From: Dactylosporangium sucinum
Lineage (GTDB): Bacteria > Actinomycetota > Actinomycetes > Mycobacteriales > Micromonosporaceae
Direction of reading: 5' to 3'
DNA: 54,706 nucleotides
Assembly (NCBI RefSeq): GCF_014647515.1
Contig: NZ_BMPI01000067.1
Span: forward strand, 11,288-65,993
Below are positions 16,341 to 26,142 of the stretch, piece after piece (the stretch's first letter is position 1; every line of letters starts with the position of its first letter). The notes below the pieces were generated by a model. The model did not search any database, had not been told where the DNA came from, and worked only from the letters and a program-made list of their open reading frames with translations. The translations under genes and the position numbers were made by a program.

Positions 16341-17263
16341 CGGCGACTGTTGTCGATCTGGATGACGACCTCGACGATGATGACGACGACGAACTGGATG
16401 AGCCGGTCGTCCTGACCAAGCCGCCCGTTCCCCCCGCCGTCACGATCACCGTCCGGTCGCTGATGACGCTGGCCATCGTGTCCGGCTGGCTCGTCATCTA
16501 CACCCTCGGCGTGAGCTCGGTGCAGCAGTCCCGCACGCAGCAGCAGCTCTACAACGGCTTCCGGGAGAAGGTCGCCCTGGCCACCGCGCCGCTGGGCGGC
16601 GACATCCCGGCGGGCACGCCCGTGGCGCTGCTGGAGGCGCCCTCGATCGGGCTGCGCCAGGTCGTCGTCGAGGGCACCTCGTCGGGCGTCATGCGCGACG
16701 GCCCGGGCCACCGGCGGGACACGGCGCTGCCCGGGCAGCCGGGCACGTCGGTGATCTACGGCCACGCGGCCGCGTTCGGCGGCCCGTTCCGCCAGATCAC
16801 GTCGCTGAAGGAGGGCGACAAGATCACGATCACCACCGGCATGGGCATCTTCCAGTACGAGGTGCAGGGCGTGCGCCGGGCCAACGCCCCGCTGCCGGCC
16901 CGGCTGGCCTCGGGCGGCTCCCGCCTGACCATGGCCACGGCCGAGGCGGACGGCTGGCGCTCCGGGTGGGCTCCCACGAACGTCGTGTACGTCGACGCCG
17001 TGCTCAAGGGGGAGACGACCCTCGGCCCGCCGGGCCGCCCGACCTCGGTCCCGGTCGCCGAGCGGGCCATGCAGGCGGATCCGGATGCTCTGGTACCGCT
17101 GGTGTTCTGGCTCCAGGCGTCGCTCGCCGTGACGCTCGGGCTGACCTGGGCGCGGGTCCGCTGGGGCGGCCTGCAGACGTGGTTCGTCGGCCTGCCGGTC
17201 CTGCTGGCCTGCCTGTGGGGCACGGTGGAAACGCTGGCCGAGTTCCTCCCGAACCTGGTGTAG
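16337..17263 (+). CDS. Sortase-fold membrane protein lacking the catalytic cysteine
   Basis: 308 aa. An acidic N-terminus (DDDLDDDDDDELDEP) precedes one membrane helix (about 38-58). A sortase-like domain follows (about 80-225) with PSIGLRQVVVEG, GTSVIYGHAAAFGGPF (catalytic-type His143) and LKEGDKITITT. At the position of the usual TLxTC motif it reads LTMATA (197-202), so Cys is Ala202, and the downstream Arg position reads TNVVYVD. The only cysteine in the protein is C292 inside one of two C-terminal membrane helices. Transpeptidation therefore looks impossible; a structural or peptide-binding role is inferred. It is the last gene of the Pst locus and overlaps the 924-aa gene by ATGA. Confidence 0.8.
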   Translation: MTATVVDLDDDLDDDDDDELDEPVVLTKPPVPPAVTITVRSLMTLAIVSGWLVIYTLGVSSVQQSRTQQQLYNGFREKVALATAPLGGDIPAGTPVALLEAPSIGLRQVVVEGTSSGVMRDGPGHRRDTALPGQPGTSVIYGHAAAFGGPFRQITSLKEGDKITITTGMGIFQYEVQGVRRANAPLPARLASGGSRLTMATAEADGWRSGWAPTNVVYVDAVLKGETTLGPPGRPTSVPVAERAMQADPDALVPLVFWLQASLAVTLGLTWARVRWGGLQTWFVGLPVLLACLWGTVETLAEFLPNLV

Positions 17264-17267
17264 CCGC

Positions 17268-17570
17268 TCAGTCCGCGAGGTGGCGCTCGACGCTGGCAAC
17301 CTTGGCGTCGAGCGCCCCGGTGACCCCCTCGCGCCAGTCGACCTTGATGACGGTGCTGGTCCGGGGCGCCTTTGCCTGCACGGCCGCGACCGCCGCCCGT
17401 ACCACTCCCATCACCTCGTCCCAGGACTCACCCTCGACCGACGTGAACATGGCATCGGTCCGGTTGGGCAGCCCCGAGGCCCGGACGACCCGCACGGCCT
17501 CGGCCACGAGCGCGCCGACGTCTTCCCCGACGCCGAGCGGCGTCACACTGAATGCGACAAGCACCGACAT
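17268..17570 (-). CDS. Thiamine-binding / MTH1187-family (UPF0045) protein
   Basis: 100 aa. MSVLVAFSVTPLGVGEDVG and VRASGLPNRTDAMFTSVEGE with WDEVMGVVRAAVAAV match the ferredoxin-like MTH1187/YkoF family, whose members bind thiamine-like ligands or have unknown function. Cytoplasmic and single domain. It converges on the sortase-like gene with only four bases between stops and diverges from the VOC gene, separated by 85 bp. Confidence 0.78.
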   Translation of the reverse strand: MSVLVAFSVTPLGVGEDVGALVAEAVRVVRASGLPNRTDAMFTSVEGESWDEVMGVVRAAVAAVQAKAPRTSTVIKVDWREGVTGALDAKVASVERHLAD

Positions 17571-17655
17571 ATCGCCGAGCCTACCCGCGCCCCATTCGTG
17601 AACCGATCAGGATTCGAGAAGCATCGGCCGTCGTGGCTCACTTAGAGTAACGGTC

Positions 17656-17994
17656 ATGGAGATCAAGACCGTACTGCATCCCGTGTCCGACCTCGAGGCC
17701 GCCAAGAGGGTCTACACCGCGCTCCTGGGCGCCGAGCCCACGGCCGACAGCGCCTACTACGTCGGCTACGACGTCGGCGGCCAGCACATCGGGCTGGTGC
17801 CGAGCGGCGGCCCGCAGGGCATGACCTCGCCGGTCGCGTACTGGCACGTGACCGACATCGAGGCCAAACTGGCCGAGGTGACCGCCGCGGGCGGGGCCGT
17901 GAAGGAGGCCGCGCACGAGGTCGGCCCCGGGCGCCAGGTGGCGACCGTCACCGACCCCGACGGCAACGTGCTGGGTCTGCTGCAGGACAAGTGA
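17656..17994 (+). CDS. VOC-superfamily (glyoxalase/bleomycin-resistance-like) protein
   Basis: 112 aa with paired beta-alpha-beta-beta-beta modules: KTVLHPVSDLEAAKRVYTAL at the start, GQHIGLVPSG in the middle and ATVTDPDGNVLGLLQ at the end, the usual C-terminal VOC signature. The metal-binding pattern is incomplete, so the reaction is unknown. A TAGAGT box lies seven bases before ATG 17656, consistent with a leaderless transcript. Its stop is just before the uvrA-like gene, so the two are likely cotranscribed. Confidence 0.82.
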   Translation: MEIKTVLHPVSDLEAAKRVYTALLGAEPTADSAYYVGYDVGGQHIGLVPSGGPQGMTSPVAYWHVTDIEAKLAEVTAAGGAVKEAAHEVGPGRQVATVTDPDGNVLGLLQDK

Positions 17995-18011
17995 TTCTGG
18001 TGGGGGACACG

Positions 18012-20366
<2,355 letters not shown>

Positions 20367-20581
20367 GCGGCGGTCGCGCGGTCGGTGGCCGGCCGTGCCT
20401 GACCTCGCCCGGACGTACCAGGGCCGCTTGGCGATGCTGTCGATCGGCCGTCGAGCCACCTGACGCGCCGCCCTGGTCTGGTGAGACTTGGCCGAACCAC
20501 GACGGCGTCGTCGTCCACGACCCTCTACGCTGGAATTCTGGAGCACGTGTCATTCGCGCCCACGGTCGCCGGGAGGGCCAG

Positions 20582-21016
20582 ATGCGCATCAGCGACGTAC
20601 TTCGCGTCAAAGGCGGACAGGTCGTCACGGTGACCCCTGACAGCGACGTGCGGCACCTGCTCAGCGTCCTGGCAGAGCACCGGATAGGCGCCGTGGTCGT
20701 CTCACAGAACGGCACCTCGGTCGACGGCATCGTCAGCGAGCGCGACGTCGTCCGGGCGTTGGCCGAGCGGGGTCCGGCGGTGCTGTCCGACCCGGTCACG
20801 GCAATCCACACGGCCCGGGTGCACACACTCACGCCGGACACCCACCTCCAGGACGTCATGCGGATCATGACCGAGCAGCGGGTCCGACACGTGCCCGTGA
20901 TGGTGGACGGCAGCCTGTGCGGGATCGTCAGCATCGGCGACGTGGTGAAGAACCGCATCGATGAGCTCGAAACCGAGCGGTCCGCACTGACCAACTACAT
21001 CTCGGGCACCCGCTGA
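20582..21016 (+). CDS. CBS-domain pair protein
   Basis: 144 aa consisting of two CBS motifs: residues about 10-65 (VVTVTPDSDVRHLLSVLAEH ... GIVSERDVVRALAE) and about 75-130 (VHTLTPDTHLQDVMRIMTEQ ... GIVSIGDVVKNRIDE). Stand-alone CBS pairs bind adenosine nucleotides and act as energy or redox sensors. The start is supported by GGGAGG seven bases upstream. The 215 bp before it hold no gene I can support. It lies at the border of the decayed element. Confidence 0.88.
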   Translation: MRISDVLRVKGGQVVTVTPDSDVRHLLSVLAEHRIGAVVVSQNGTSVDGIVSERDVVRALAERGPAVLSDPVTAIHTARVHTLTPDTHLQDVMRIMTEQRVRHVPVMVDGSLCGIVSIGDVVKNRIDELETERSALTNYISGTR

Positions 21017-21084
21017 GAGCCGCCCCGCCGGCACGTCGAGCAAGCCTCGAACCATCCGGTGCGGCTCGCGCCACAACAGCGAAC

Positions 21085-21765
21085 ACACCGGCTGCGGACG
21101 CGGCCGGCGCGAGCATGAACGCCGATGGCATCACGGTGCCGGTCCTGCCGCGCTTGGTCGCCGACGACGTCACCAGCGAGCAGGCCGCGTCTCTTTTCGC
21201 CGAGCAGGGCGGCCGGCTGGCCGTGCTGTCGGCGGAAGGTGGCATCTTCGCCACTCTTGCCGGCCGCTACAGCGGTACGCCCAACCTTGAGGTGTTCCTC
21301 AAGGGCCATGCCGGCGACATGCTGCGCGTCGACCGGCGCTCCCGCCCGGCCGAGCACGTCGTCCGGCCCGCGCTGATGCTCGGCCTGGCGGTACAGCCCG
21401 AGGTGCCGCGCGACATCGCGCCGTACCGGAGAACACGGTCGGCCGCCGCCGCCGCATCGGCACTGATCCCGTCCCTCCTGTGGCCGCGGATACGTACGCC
21501 GCCAACCTCGGCGCCCTGGTCGAGGCACTCGACGGCTGGCCGATCCCGCCGTGATGCCGTCGACCGCCGCCGTGAATGCTCGGGTGCTCGACCCTGAGCG
21601 TGACGTCGAGCCGCGCCTCGGCCCGACCGGTGCATGGGCGTACATCGTCGACCGGTCTGCAAGTACACCGGCGCCGTCGTCCGCCTCGCCGGCCTGCTCC
21701 ACCTCGCCACGCATGGCAGCGACGGCTGCACGTGTTCCGTGGACGCCGAGACGGTCGACCGGCCG
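21085..21765 (+). pseudogene. DUF3987 (mobile-element primase/helicase-associated) remnant
   Basis: Fragments of one DUF3987 protein appear in three successive frames. The first has TVPVLPRLVADDVTSEQAAS, AVLSAEGGIFATLAGRYSG and DMLRVDRRSRPAEHVVRPAL (to about 21420). The second, in another frame, has VPENTVGRRRRIGTDP and DTYAANLGALVEALDGWP, ending at a TGA (21552-21554). The third has LDPERDVEPRLGPTGAWAYI, then KYTGAVVRLAGLLHLATHG in the first frame again. About 15 residues of the family (the GLLARFLY region) seem deleted at the first shift. The gene is dead. DUF3987 proteins are carried by integrative and conjugative elements and phages of actinobacteria. Confidence 0.75.
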
Positions 21766-21780
21766 CCGCGCTCGGCCTGC

Positions 21781-22066
21781 CCGCCCGAACTGACCGCGCT
21801 CCACATCCGCGAGTTCGGCACCAGCGCGGACGGCCGGATCTTCGTCGGTGAACGCAACGGCTAGGAGATGCCGAAGCTAACGATCGTGCACACATGGAAG
21901 CGAGCACGCGAGGAGGTATTCACGGACGACGTCCTAGCCTCGCCGCTCGCGAAGCGTCCTTACGACCTGCGTCACGCTGCCGTGTCGACGTGGCTTAATG
22001 GGGGAGTGCCACCAACGCGGGTCGCCGAGTGCCGAGTGGGCAGGTCAGTCGGATCGTCACTTCTAG
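21781..22066 (+). pseudogene. Tyrosine recombinase (integrase) C-terminal remnant
   Basis: Directly after the DUF3987 remnant, frame 1 reads PPELTALHIREFGTSADGRI, then FVGERNG and a TAG (21862-21864). In the same frame it continues with WKRAREEVFTDDVLASPLAK and RPYDLRHAAVSTWLNGGVPP, the catalytic C-terminal core of actinobacterial integrases. A 7-bp tandem duplication GCCGAGT (22024-22030 and 22031-22037) then shifts the frame; ignoring it restores VAEWAGQS, the usual VAEWAGHS segment. The nucleophilic Tyr is missing. The remnant is inactive and truncated at both ends. Confidence 0.75.
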
Positions 22067-22070
22067 AGGC

Positions 22071-23039
22071 TCACGTCAAGCCAGCGAGCCAGCGTTCGAG
22101 GGCTTCCGGAACCGTATTTTCGATGTCAAGCAGGTCGAATTGCTCTCGAAGTGTCCCGATGATGTCGGCGCGGAGATTCCTGAATCCTTTATCGGCCAGC
22201 AGTAGAGTCGGCCTATTCAGGGCCCGCATGAAGCCGTATTCGAGTGCAACATTAGGATTGAACTCATCTGCTGCGCGGTCCTCAAGGATGGCAACTCCCT
22301 TACCGCAGCAGAGCATGTACACGCACACGTTGTTCCAGAGATTGCGGTCTGGCATGTACATCTTGTCATCTGCTCGGACCGGATTGAGGTCCTTGCCGCG
22401 AAGTGTTTGGCGGATGGTTGCGTCCAGCGTTGCAAGGAACTTGTTGGCAGGGTCGAACCGTGTCATCAGGAAGACGTTGTCCTCGTAACGGGGATGATCC
22501 CTGAAGAAGCGCTCGCATTCTTTGGAGAGGAACTCGTATCCGGGTGGAATCATGAAGTTGCCCACCAAATCAAATCCCCGGATGTAGTGGAGTTGGCGAT
22601 TGATGGCGTAATTGAGTTGGATGTCAAGCGCAAGCCGTGCGGACATCGGCCACTGGTCCCGCTCCTCCGGGGCATCTCTCCTGGTCTCCTCAGGAATCAG
22701 GCAGGCCCAGTCCTGGGGACGGATATTGAGGTCGGCATAGATCCTTTGGATGATTTCCAATGTCTGTTCCGGATTCAAGGGATCGCCGCTGATTCTCGGA
22801 GTCTCATCGGGCCATGGCAGTGCGTCGCTCCCGCTACTTATCGCTGGGGGTGCGCTTGTTGCCGGACGGTCGTGAAAGAGGAAGAGTCGAGTCGATTCCG
22901 TAGCTTGAAAGATCCTGGCCTCAAAGTTCGCGATTGCTGGCCAACGGTGTAGGTCATTGCGATAGTGCTGCTCGATCGCGCCCCGCATGAAGCCCGTCAG
23001 CGTAAAGGCCCAATCCAAGTTGAAATGAGGTCGAACCAC
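22071..23039 (-). CDS. Low-GC protein with C-terminal NDT/TIR-like domain, candidate defence gene
   Basis: 322 aa, intact, with clearly lower GC and codon use unlike its surroundings, indicating acquisition. Residues 1 to about 185 are not recognised. Residues about 188-320 match a Rossmann-like family related to nucleoside 2-deoxyribosyltransferases and TIR domains: NVFLMTRFDPANK (188-200), LNPVRADDKMY (218-228), KGVAILEDRAADEFNPN and NVALEYGFMRALNRPTLLL (263-281), where E267 is the candidate catalytic Glu. Such domains cleave or bind nucleotides and are common in antiphage systems. GTG 23039 is supported by GGAGG five bases upstream. It converges on the integrase remnant. Function as a nucleotide-hydrolysing effector is inference. 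Confidence 0.6.
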   Translation of the reverse strand: MVRPHFNLDWAFTLTGFMRGAIEQHYRNDLHRWPAIANFEARIFQATESTRLFLFHDRPATSAPPAISSGSDALPWPDETPRISGDPLNPEQTLEIIQRIYADLNIRPQDWACLIPEETRRDAPEERDQWPMSARLALDIQLNYAINRQLHYIRGFDLVGNFMIPPGYEFLSKECERFFRDHPRYEDNVFLMTRFDPANKFLATLDATIRQTLRGKDLNPVRADDKMYMPDRNLWNNVCVYMLCCGKGVAILEDRAADEFNPNVALEYGFMRALNRPTLLLADKGFRNLRADIIGTLREQFDLLDIENTVPEALERWLAGLT

Positions 23040-23724
23040 AGTATCCTCCGCGCTTCGGTCAGTCCGTGGGTCTCAACCGGTTCGTGGGTGGTGGGGTTGC
23101 GCCGATGCGAGTGCCATCACGTCTACGCTCGTCCCATGATCTTCTCTTGCGGGCAAGTTGTCCCGTCGACTCGCATCTTCGGCTCGGCCTACATGTCAAA
23201 GTTGGGAACGTCTTGGGAAACGGGTAGCCGATCAAGGCCGCTCAGAGCCAGCTATAGCCGTAGACAACGGTGAAGCCCTGGACGGCGCTCTCGCTGCTCC
23301 AGGGCTTCGTTTGTCCTGCTGGACCGTCGTTCGGTCGGTGGTGCCCCCGGCTAGAGACAAACCTGCACGGCTTGACCGTGACGTTGCCTGGGTTGAGCTG
23401 CGCCGATGCGCGGGCTGACCTCGTGTTCGAGCTGCCAAGGCGGTTGCAGGTTGGCGGTTCCGAACGGTGCTTCGTGCGCTGACGGCCGGCCCGTTGCCGG
23501 CGCTCGCACCATGCCCTCCGTGTCGGCCAGGACGCATCAGATCCTGCGGGAGAGTTGTCGGAGTGCCCGCATGTCGGATCGGCGTACGTCTCATGACCGT
23601 CTTCGTCGATGCGGTTGGCTGGCCACGTCTGCGCGGTGACCTTGTGCCTGCCAGCAGCGCGCACCGATGAGGTTTTCGCGCAGCGCCCGTCTGTACGTAT
23701 GAGATCGACTTACGAGAGGCTGGC
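23040..23724. other. 685-bp gap without a supportable gene
   Basis: The stretch between the low-GC gene and the DHFR-like gene has many short open frames, none with recognisable motifs, plausible ribosome binding or codon bias. GC rises toward the chromosome average on the right. It holds one strong hairpin (23272-23308) and the likely promoter region of the low-GC gene, but no promoter boxes that I can assign with confidence. Confidence 0.6.
23272..23308. terminator. Perfect 11-bp hairpin, terminator-like
   Basis: GAAGCCCTGGA (23272-23282) pairs with TCCAGGGCTTC (23298-23308) around a 15-nt loop, followed on the + strand by GTTTGTCC. No gene now reads into it from the left, so it may be a leftover terminator of the decayed element. 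Confidence 0.5.
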
Positions 23725-24312
23725 ATGATGCGGAAACTGACCTTCGGCATGAATGTGACCCTGGACGGCTACATCGCCGCGCCCGGCGACGACCTCGGCT
23801 GGAGTGGCGGTGAGGGACCGGACTCGTCGCCGAGCGACGAGCTGTTCCAGTGGTGGTCCGACCGGGTGGGGGCGACGGGCCTGGCGCTGTATGGGCGCAA
23901 GCTGTGGGAGGCGATGAGTTCCCACTGGCCGACCGCCGACCAGCAGCCCGGCGCCACGAAGGCGGAAATCGAGTACGCCCGCCGCTGGCGGGACATGCCG
24001 AAGGTGGTGTTCTCCTCGACGACCAGCACGGTCGACTGGAACACCCGCCTGGTCACCGGCGACGCGGTCACCGAGATTACCCGGCTCAAGGCAGCGGACG
24101 CCGGCCCGATGGACATCGGCGGCGCGACGCTCGCCGGGGCGGCCATGCGGGCCGGGCTGATCGACGAGTACCTGCTGGTCACCGTGCCGGTCCTGGTGGG
24201 CGGCGGCACGCCGTTCTTCACCGCGCTGGACAGCTGGGTGAACCTGAACCTCGTGGAGACGCGGACATTTCCCGGCGGCGTCGTGCTGACCCGATACGAG
24301 ACGAGGCGATGA
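23725..24312 (+). CDS. Dihydrofolate-reductase-family (RibD C-terminal-like) protein
   Basis: 195 aa. RKLTFGMNVTLDGYIAAPGD opens the fold; LALYGRKLWEAM, KVVFSSTTSTVDW, MDIGGATLAGAAMRAGLIDE and LLVTVPVLVGGGTPFF are the family landmarks, including the NADPH-binding GGA segment and the PVLVGGGTPFF strand. Members reduce pterin or flavin precursors or unknown substrates. ATG 23725 is preceded by GAGAGG. It converges on an ECF sigma gene with about 200 bp between; DHFR-like proteins are common neighbours of such sigma factors. Confidence 0.85.
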   Translation: MMRKLTFGMNVTLDGYIAAPGDDLGWSGGEGPDSSPSDELFQWWSDRVGATGLALYGRKLWEAMSSHWPTADQQPGATKAEIEYARRWRDMPKVVFSSTTSTVDWNTRLVTGDAVTEITRLKAADAGPMDIGGATLAGAAMRAGLIDEYLLVTVPVLVGGGTPFFTALDSWVNLNLVETRTFPGGVVLTRYETRR

Positions 24313-24381
24313 GCACGGGCCAGTTGCTCGGTTCGTGAGGCCGGGCCGAATTCCTTCCTGACGTTCTTCGGGCATCACGAT

Positions 24382-24397
24382 GCCCCGCCGGCGGGGC
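24382..24397. terminator. GC palindrome between convergent genes
   Basis: GCCCCGCC (24382-24389) followed at once by its reverse complement GGCGGGGC (24390-24397). It lies 70 bp after the DHFR-like stop in a convergent gap and may act as a bidirectional transcription barrier; no U-tract. Confidence 0.35.
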
Positions 24398-24512
24398 GGT
24401 GGTGTTCACGTTGTCGCGTTGGCGTTCAGTTGGTCGGGGTGCTCATTCCGCGGTGACTTCGGTGACGCCGGCCCGTGGCCGCTGGACTCGTCGACGACGG
24501 GGACCTGTCTGA

Positions 24513-25520
24513 TCACAGTGTCGGGGGCAGGTCCAGCCATGGTTTGTCGGTGGCGTCGAATCCGGTGAGCTCGGCGATCTTCCCGTCGACGATGTGCAGG
24601 ACCGCGATGTTGAACAACCGGTACTCCGGGTCGTCAGGGGTGCGGAGGTACAGCGCGGCGGCGGGCATGCGGTTGACCGTCGTGGCGATACAGCGCCAGT
24701 CGTCGTAGCCGGGCTGGAAGAGCCCACCGGAGACCCAGCCGTCCACCGCGTCCTTGGCCGTGATGACCGAGGTGCCCGCCTCGGGCAGCATCACGAAGCG
24801 CAGGTCGTCGCGCAGCAGGGACATCAGCCCGTCGAGGTCATTGCGCTCATGGGCGTCGATGTACGACTTCACCACGCCGCGCTCGTCATTCGACAGCTCG
24901 TGGGCGGCGGGGCTCCGCCAGTCGAGGCGGCGGCCGGGCAGCCGCTCGCGCATCGTCACGCGCGCCCGCTGCAGCGCGCTGGTCACCGATGCGATGGTCA
25001 GATCGAGGGCGTCGGCGGCCTTCGACGCCGGCCAGCCGACGACGTCGCGCAGGATGAACACCGCCCGCTGCCGCGGCGGCAGATGCTGGACGGCGACGAT
25101 GAACGCCAGCTCGATCGTCTCCCGCGCCACCACCGATTCCTGCGGGTCCTCGGGGAGCATCCGGTCGGGGTACGGCTGCAGGTACAGCACCTCGGAGCTG
25201 GAGTCCGACAGCCCGGACGGTACGGGTGTACGGTCGTTGCGCTTCTCCAGGAAGTCAAGGCAGACGTTCGTCGCGATCCGGTACAGCCAGGTCCGCAGCG
25301 CAGCGTGGCCCTTGAACGACTCCCGCTTGTTCCACGCTCGCAGGAACGTCTCCTGCGTCATGTCCTGGGCGTCCTCGTAGTTCGCAAGCATCCGGTAGCA
25401 GTGCACCTGCAGCTCACGCCGGTGGCGCTCCGTGATGAGCGCAAACCGCGCCGTATCGCCTGAGCGAACCACCGCGATGAACGAGGCCTCGTCAGCGCCC
25501 AGCGGTCTAGCGTCGGTCAT
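24513..25520 (-). CDS. ECF sigma factor with C-terminal SnoaL/NTF2-like domain
   Basis: 335 aa. Region 2 reads LITERHRRELQVHCYRMLAN, EDAQDMTQETFLRAW and ALRTWLYRIATNVCLDFLE; region 4 reads LPPRQRAVFILRDVVGWPAS followed by TIASVTSALQRARVTMRE. The last about 130 residues (YIDAHERNDLDGLMSLLRDD, VDGWVSGGLFQPGYDDWR, LFNIAVLHIVDGKIAELTGF) form a SnoaL-like domain, as in ECF41/ECF56-type factors in which this fused domain modulates activity in place of an anti-sigma factor. ATG 25520 has GGAAGGA nine bases upstream. Cytoplasmic. Confidence 0.88.
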   Translation of the reverse strand: MTDARPLGADEASFIAVVRSGDTARFALITERHRRELQVHCYRMLANYEDAQDMTQETFLRAWNKRESFKGHAALRTWLYRIATNVCLDFLEKRNDRTPVPSGLSDSSSEVLYLQPYPDRMLPEDPQESVVARETIELAFIVAVQHLPPRQRAVFILRDVVGWPASKAADALDLTIASVTSALQRARVTMRERLPGRRLDWRSPAAHELSNDERGVVKSYIDAHERNDLDGLMSLLRDDLRFVMLPEAGTSVITAKDAVDGWVSGGLFQPGYDDWRCIATTVNRMPAAALYLRTPDDPEYRLFNIAVLHIVDGKIAELTGFDATDKPWLDLPPTL

Positions 25521-25673
25521 GGTCACCAATCCTTCCACCGGTGCGAGCGGGCTACCAGAACCGACGACGTGGCGGAAGAATTCTGATCGGTGAAGCCGCT
25601 GACACCACGCCATCGTCACCGGGCCAGCAACTTCACGCGGCCGGCGGAAACACCCAAACGAGGTGAGGCCCAA

Positions 25674-25989
25674 TCAGAGTGCCGCACCTCGCAGCGACCG
25701 GCGAGTGGGCCAATCAAGATACCGCCCGACCCCGCAACCCAGACACCGGGGCCACTGCAGAATGCCGAACCGGGGCCACTTCAACTTGCCGAATCAGGCA
25801 AGACGCATGCCGGATGAGAGCAACATGTAGCAGCGATCCCGGCGCGTTCCGCGCCCGTACATCGAGCCAACGCGAGGATGCCCCCAGCCGCTCGGCCGGG
25901 GGCATCCCGTAAACGTCTACTCGAACGCGAAACTGGCCTCTCCGATCAGTGATCGGCCGGTCGCGCTGCGCGTTCGCAGTTCTGTGACG
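25674..25989. other. About 470-bp gap upstream of the ECF gene to tRNA-Arg, with a possible IS end
   Basis: No coding region is supported between the sigma-factor start (25520) and tRNA-Arg. The notable content is a 24-bp imperfect tandem repeat (25745-25792) followed by a small palindrome CTTGCC-GAATCA-GGCAAG (25785-25802). The remainder shows no recognisable structure. Confidence 0.5.
25745..25792. repeat. 24-bp tandem repeat resembling an IS21-type terminal repeat
   Basis: Two units starting ACCGGGGCCACT (25745 and 25769) and ending TGCCGA agree at 20 of 24 positions. On the other strand each contains AGTGGCCCCGGT, a sequence I associate with the multiple terminal repeats of IS21-like elements in actinobacteria. 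No istA/istB gene is present, so this would be an orphan end. Confidence 0.4.
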
Positions 25990-26061
25990 TGCCCCCGGCA
26001 GGATTCGAACCTGCGCCCCCGCCTCCGGAGGGCGGTGCTCTATCCCCTGAGCTACGGGGGC
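25990..26061 (-). tRNA. tRNA-Arg (anticodon CCG)
   Basis: On the minus strand the acceptor arms GCCCCCG and CGGGGGC pair perfectly, the D arm is GCTC-AGGGGATA-GAGC, the anticodon stem CCGCC/GGCGG encloses loop CTCCGGA (anticodon CCG, reading CGG), and the T arm contains GGTTCGAATCC-type sequence. The discriminator base is A and CCA is not encoded. CGG is a frequent Arg codon in this GC-rich genome. tRNA-Arg genes are common integration targets, but no duplicated 3' end was found in the window. Confidence 0.95.
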
Positions 26062-26142
26062 CTTGCCTAAGGCCTCGCAAAGAGTAGCAGACCACCTCCG
26101 CCCGCCGCGCATCACATACCCCGCGGCGGGCGACAGCAGAGG

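Noticed and set aside
4094..17263. The locus as a simple duplicate of an ordinary pst operon
   Set aside because: Gene content (sortase-fold, Ig-like, DUF916-like, LPxTG, tethered PstS) differs from the usual pstSCAB and phoU set.
21085..23724. An intact prophage or conjugative element
   Set aside because: Only broken remnants are present; no structural, transfer or replication gene is whole.
25990..26061. tRNA-Arg as the attachment site of the decayed element
   Set aside because: No duplicate of the tRNA 3' end was found in the island or elsewhere in the window.
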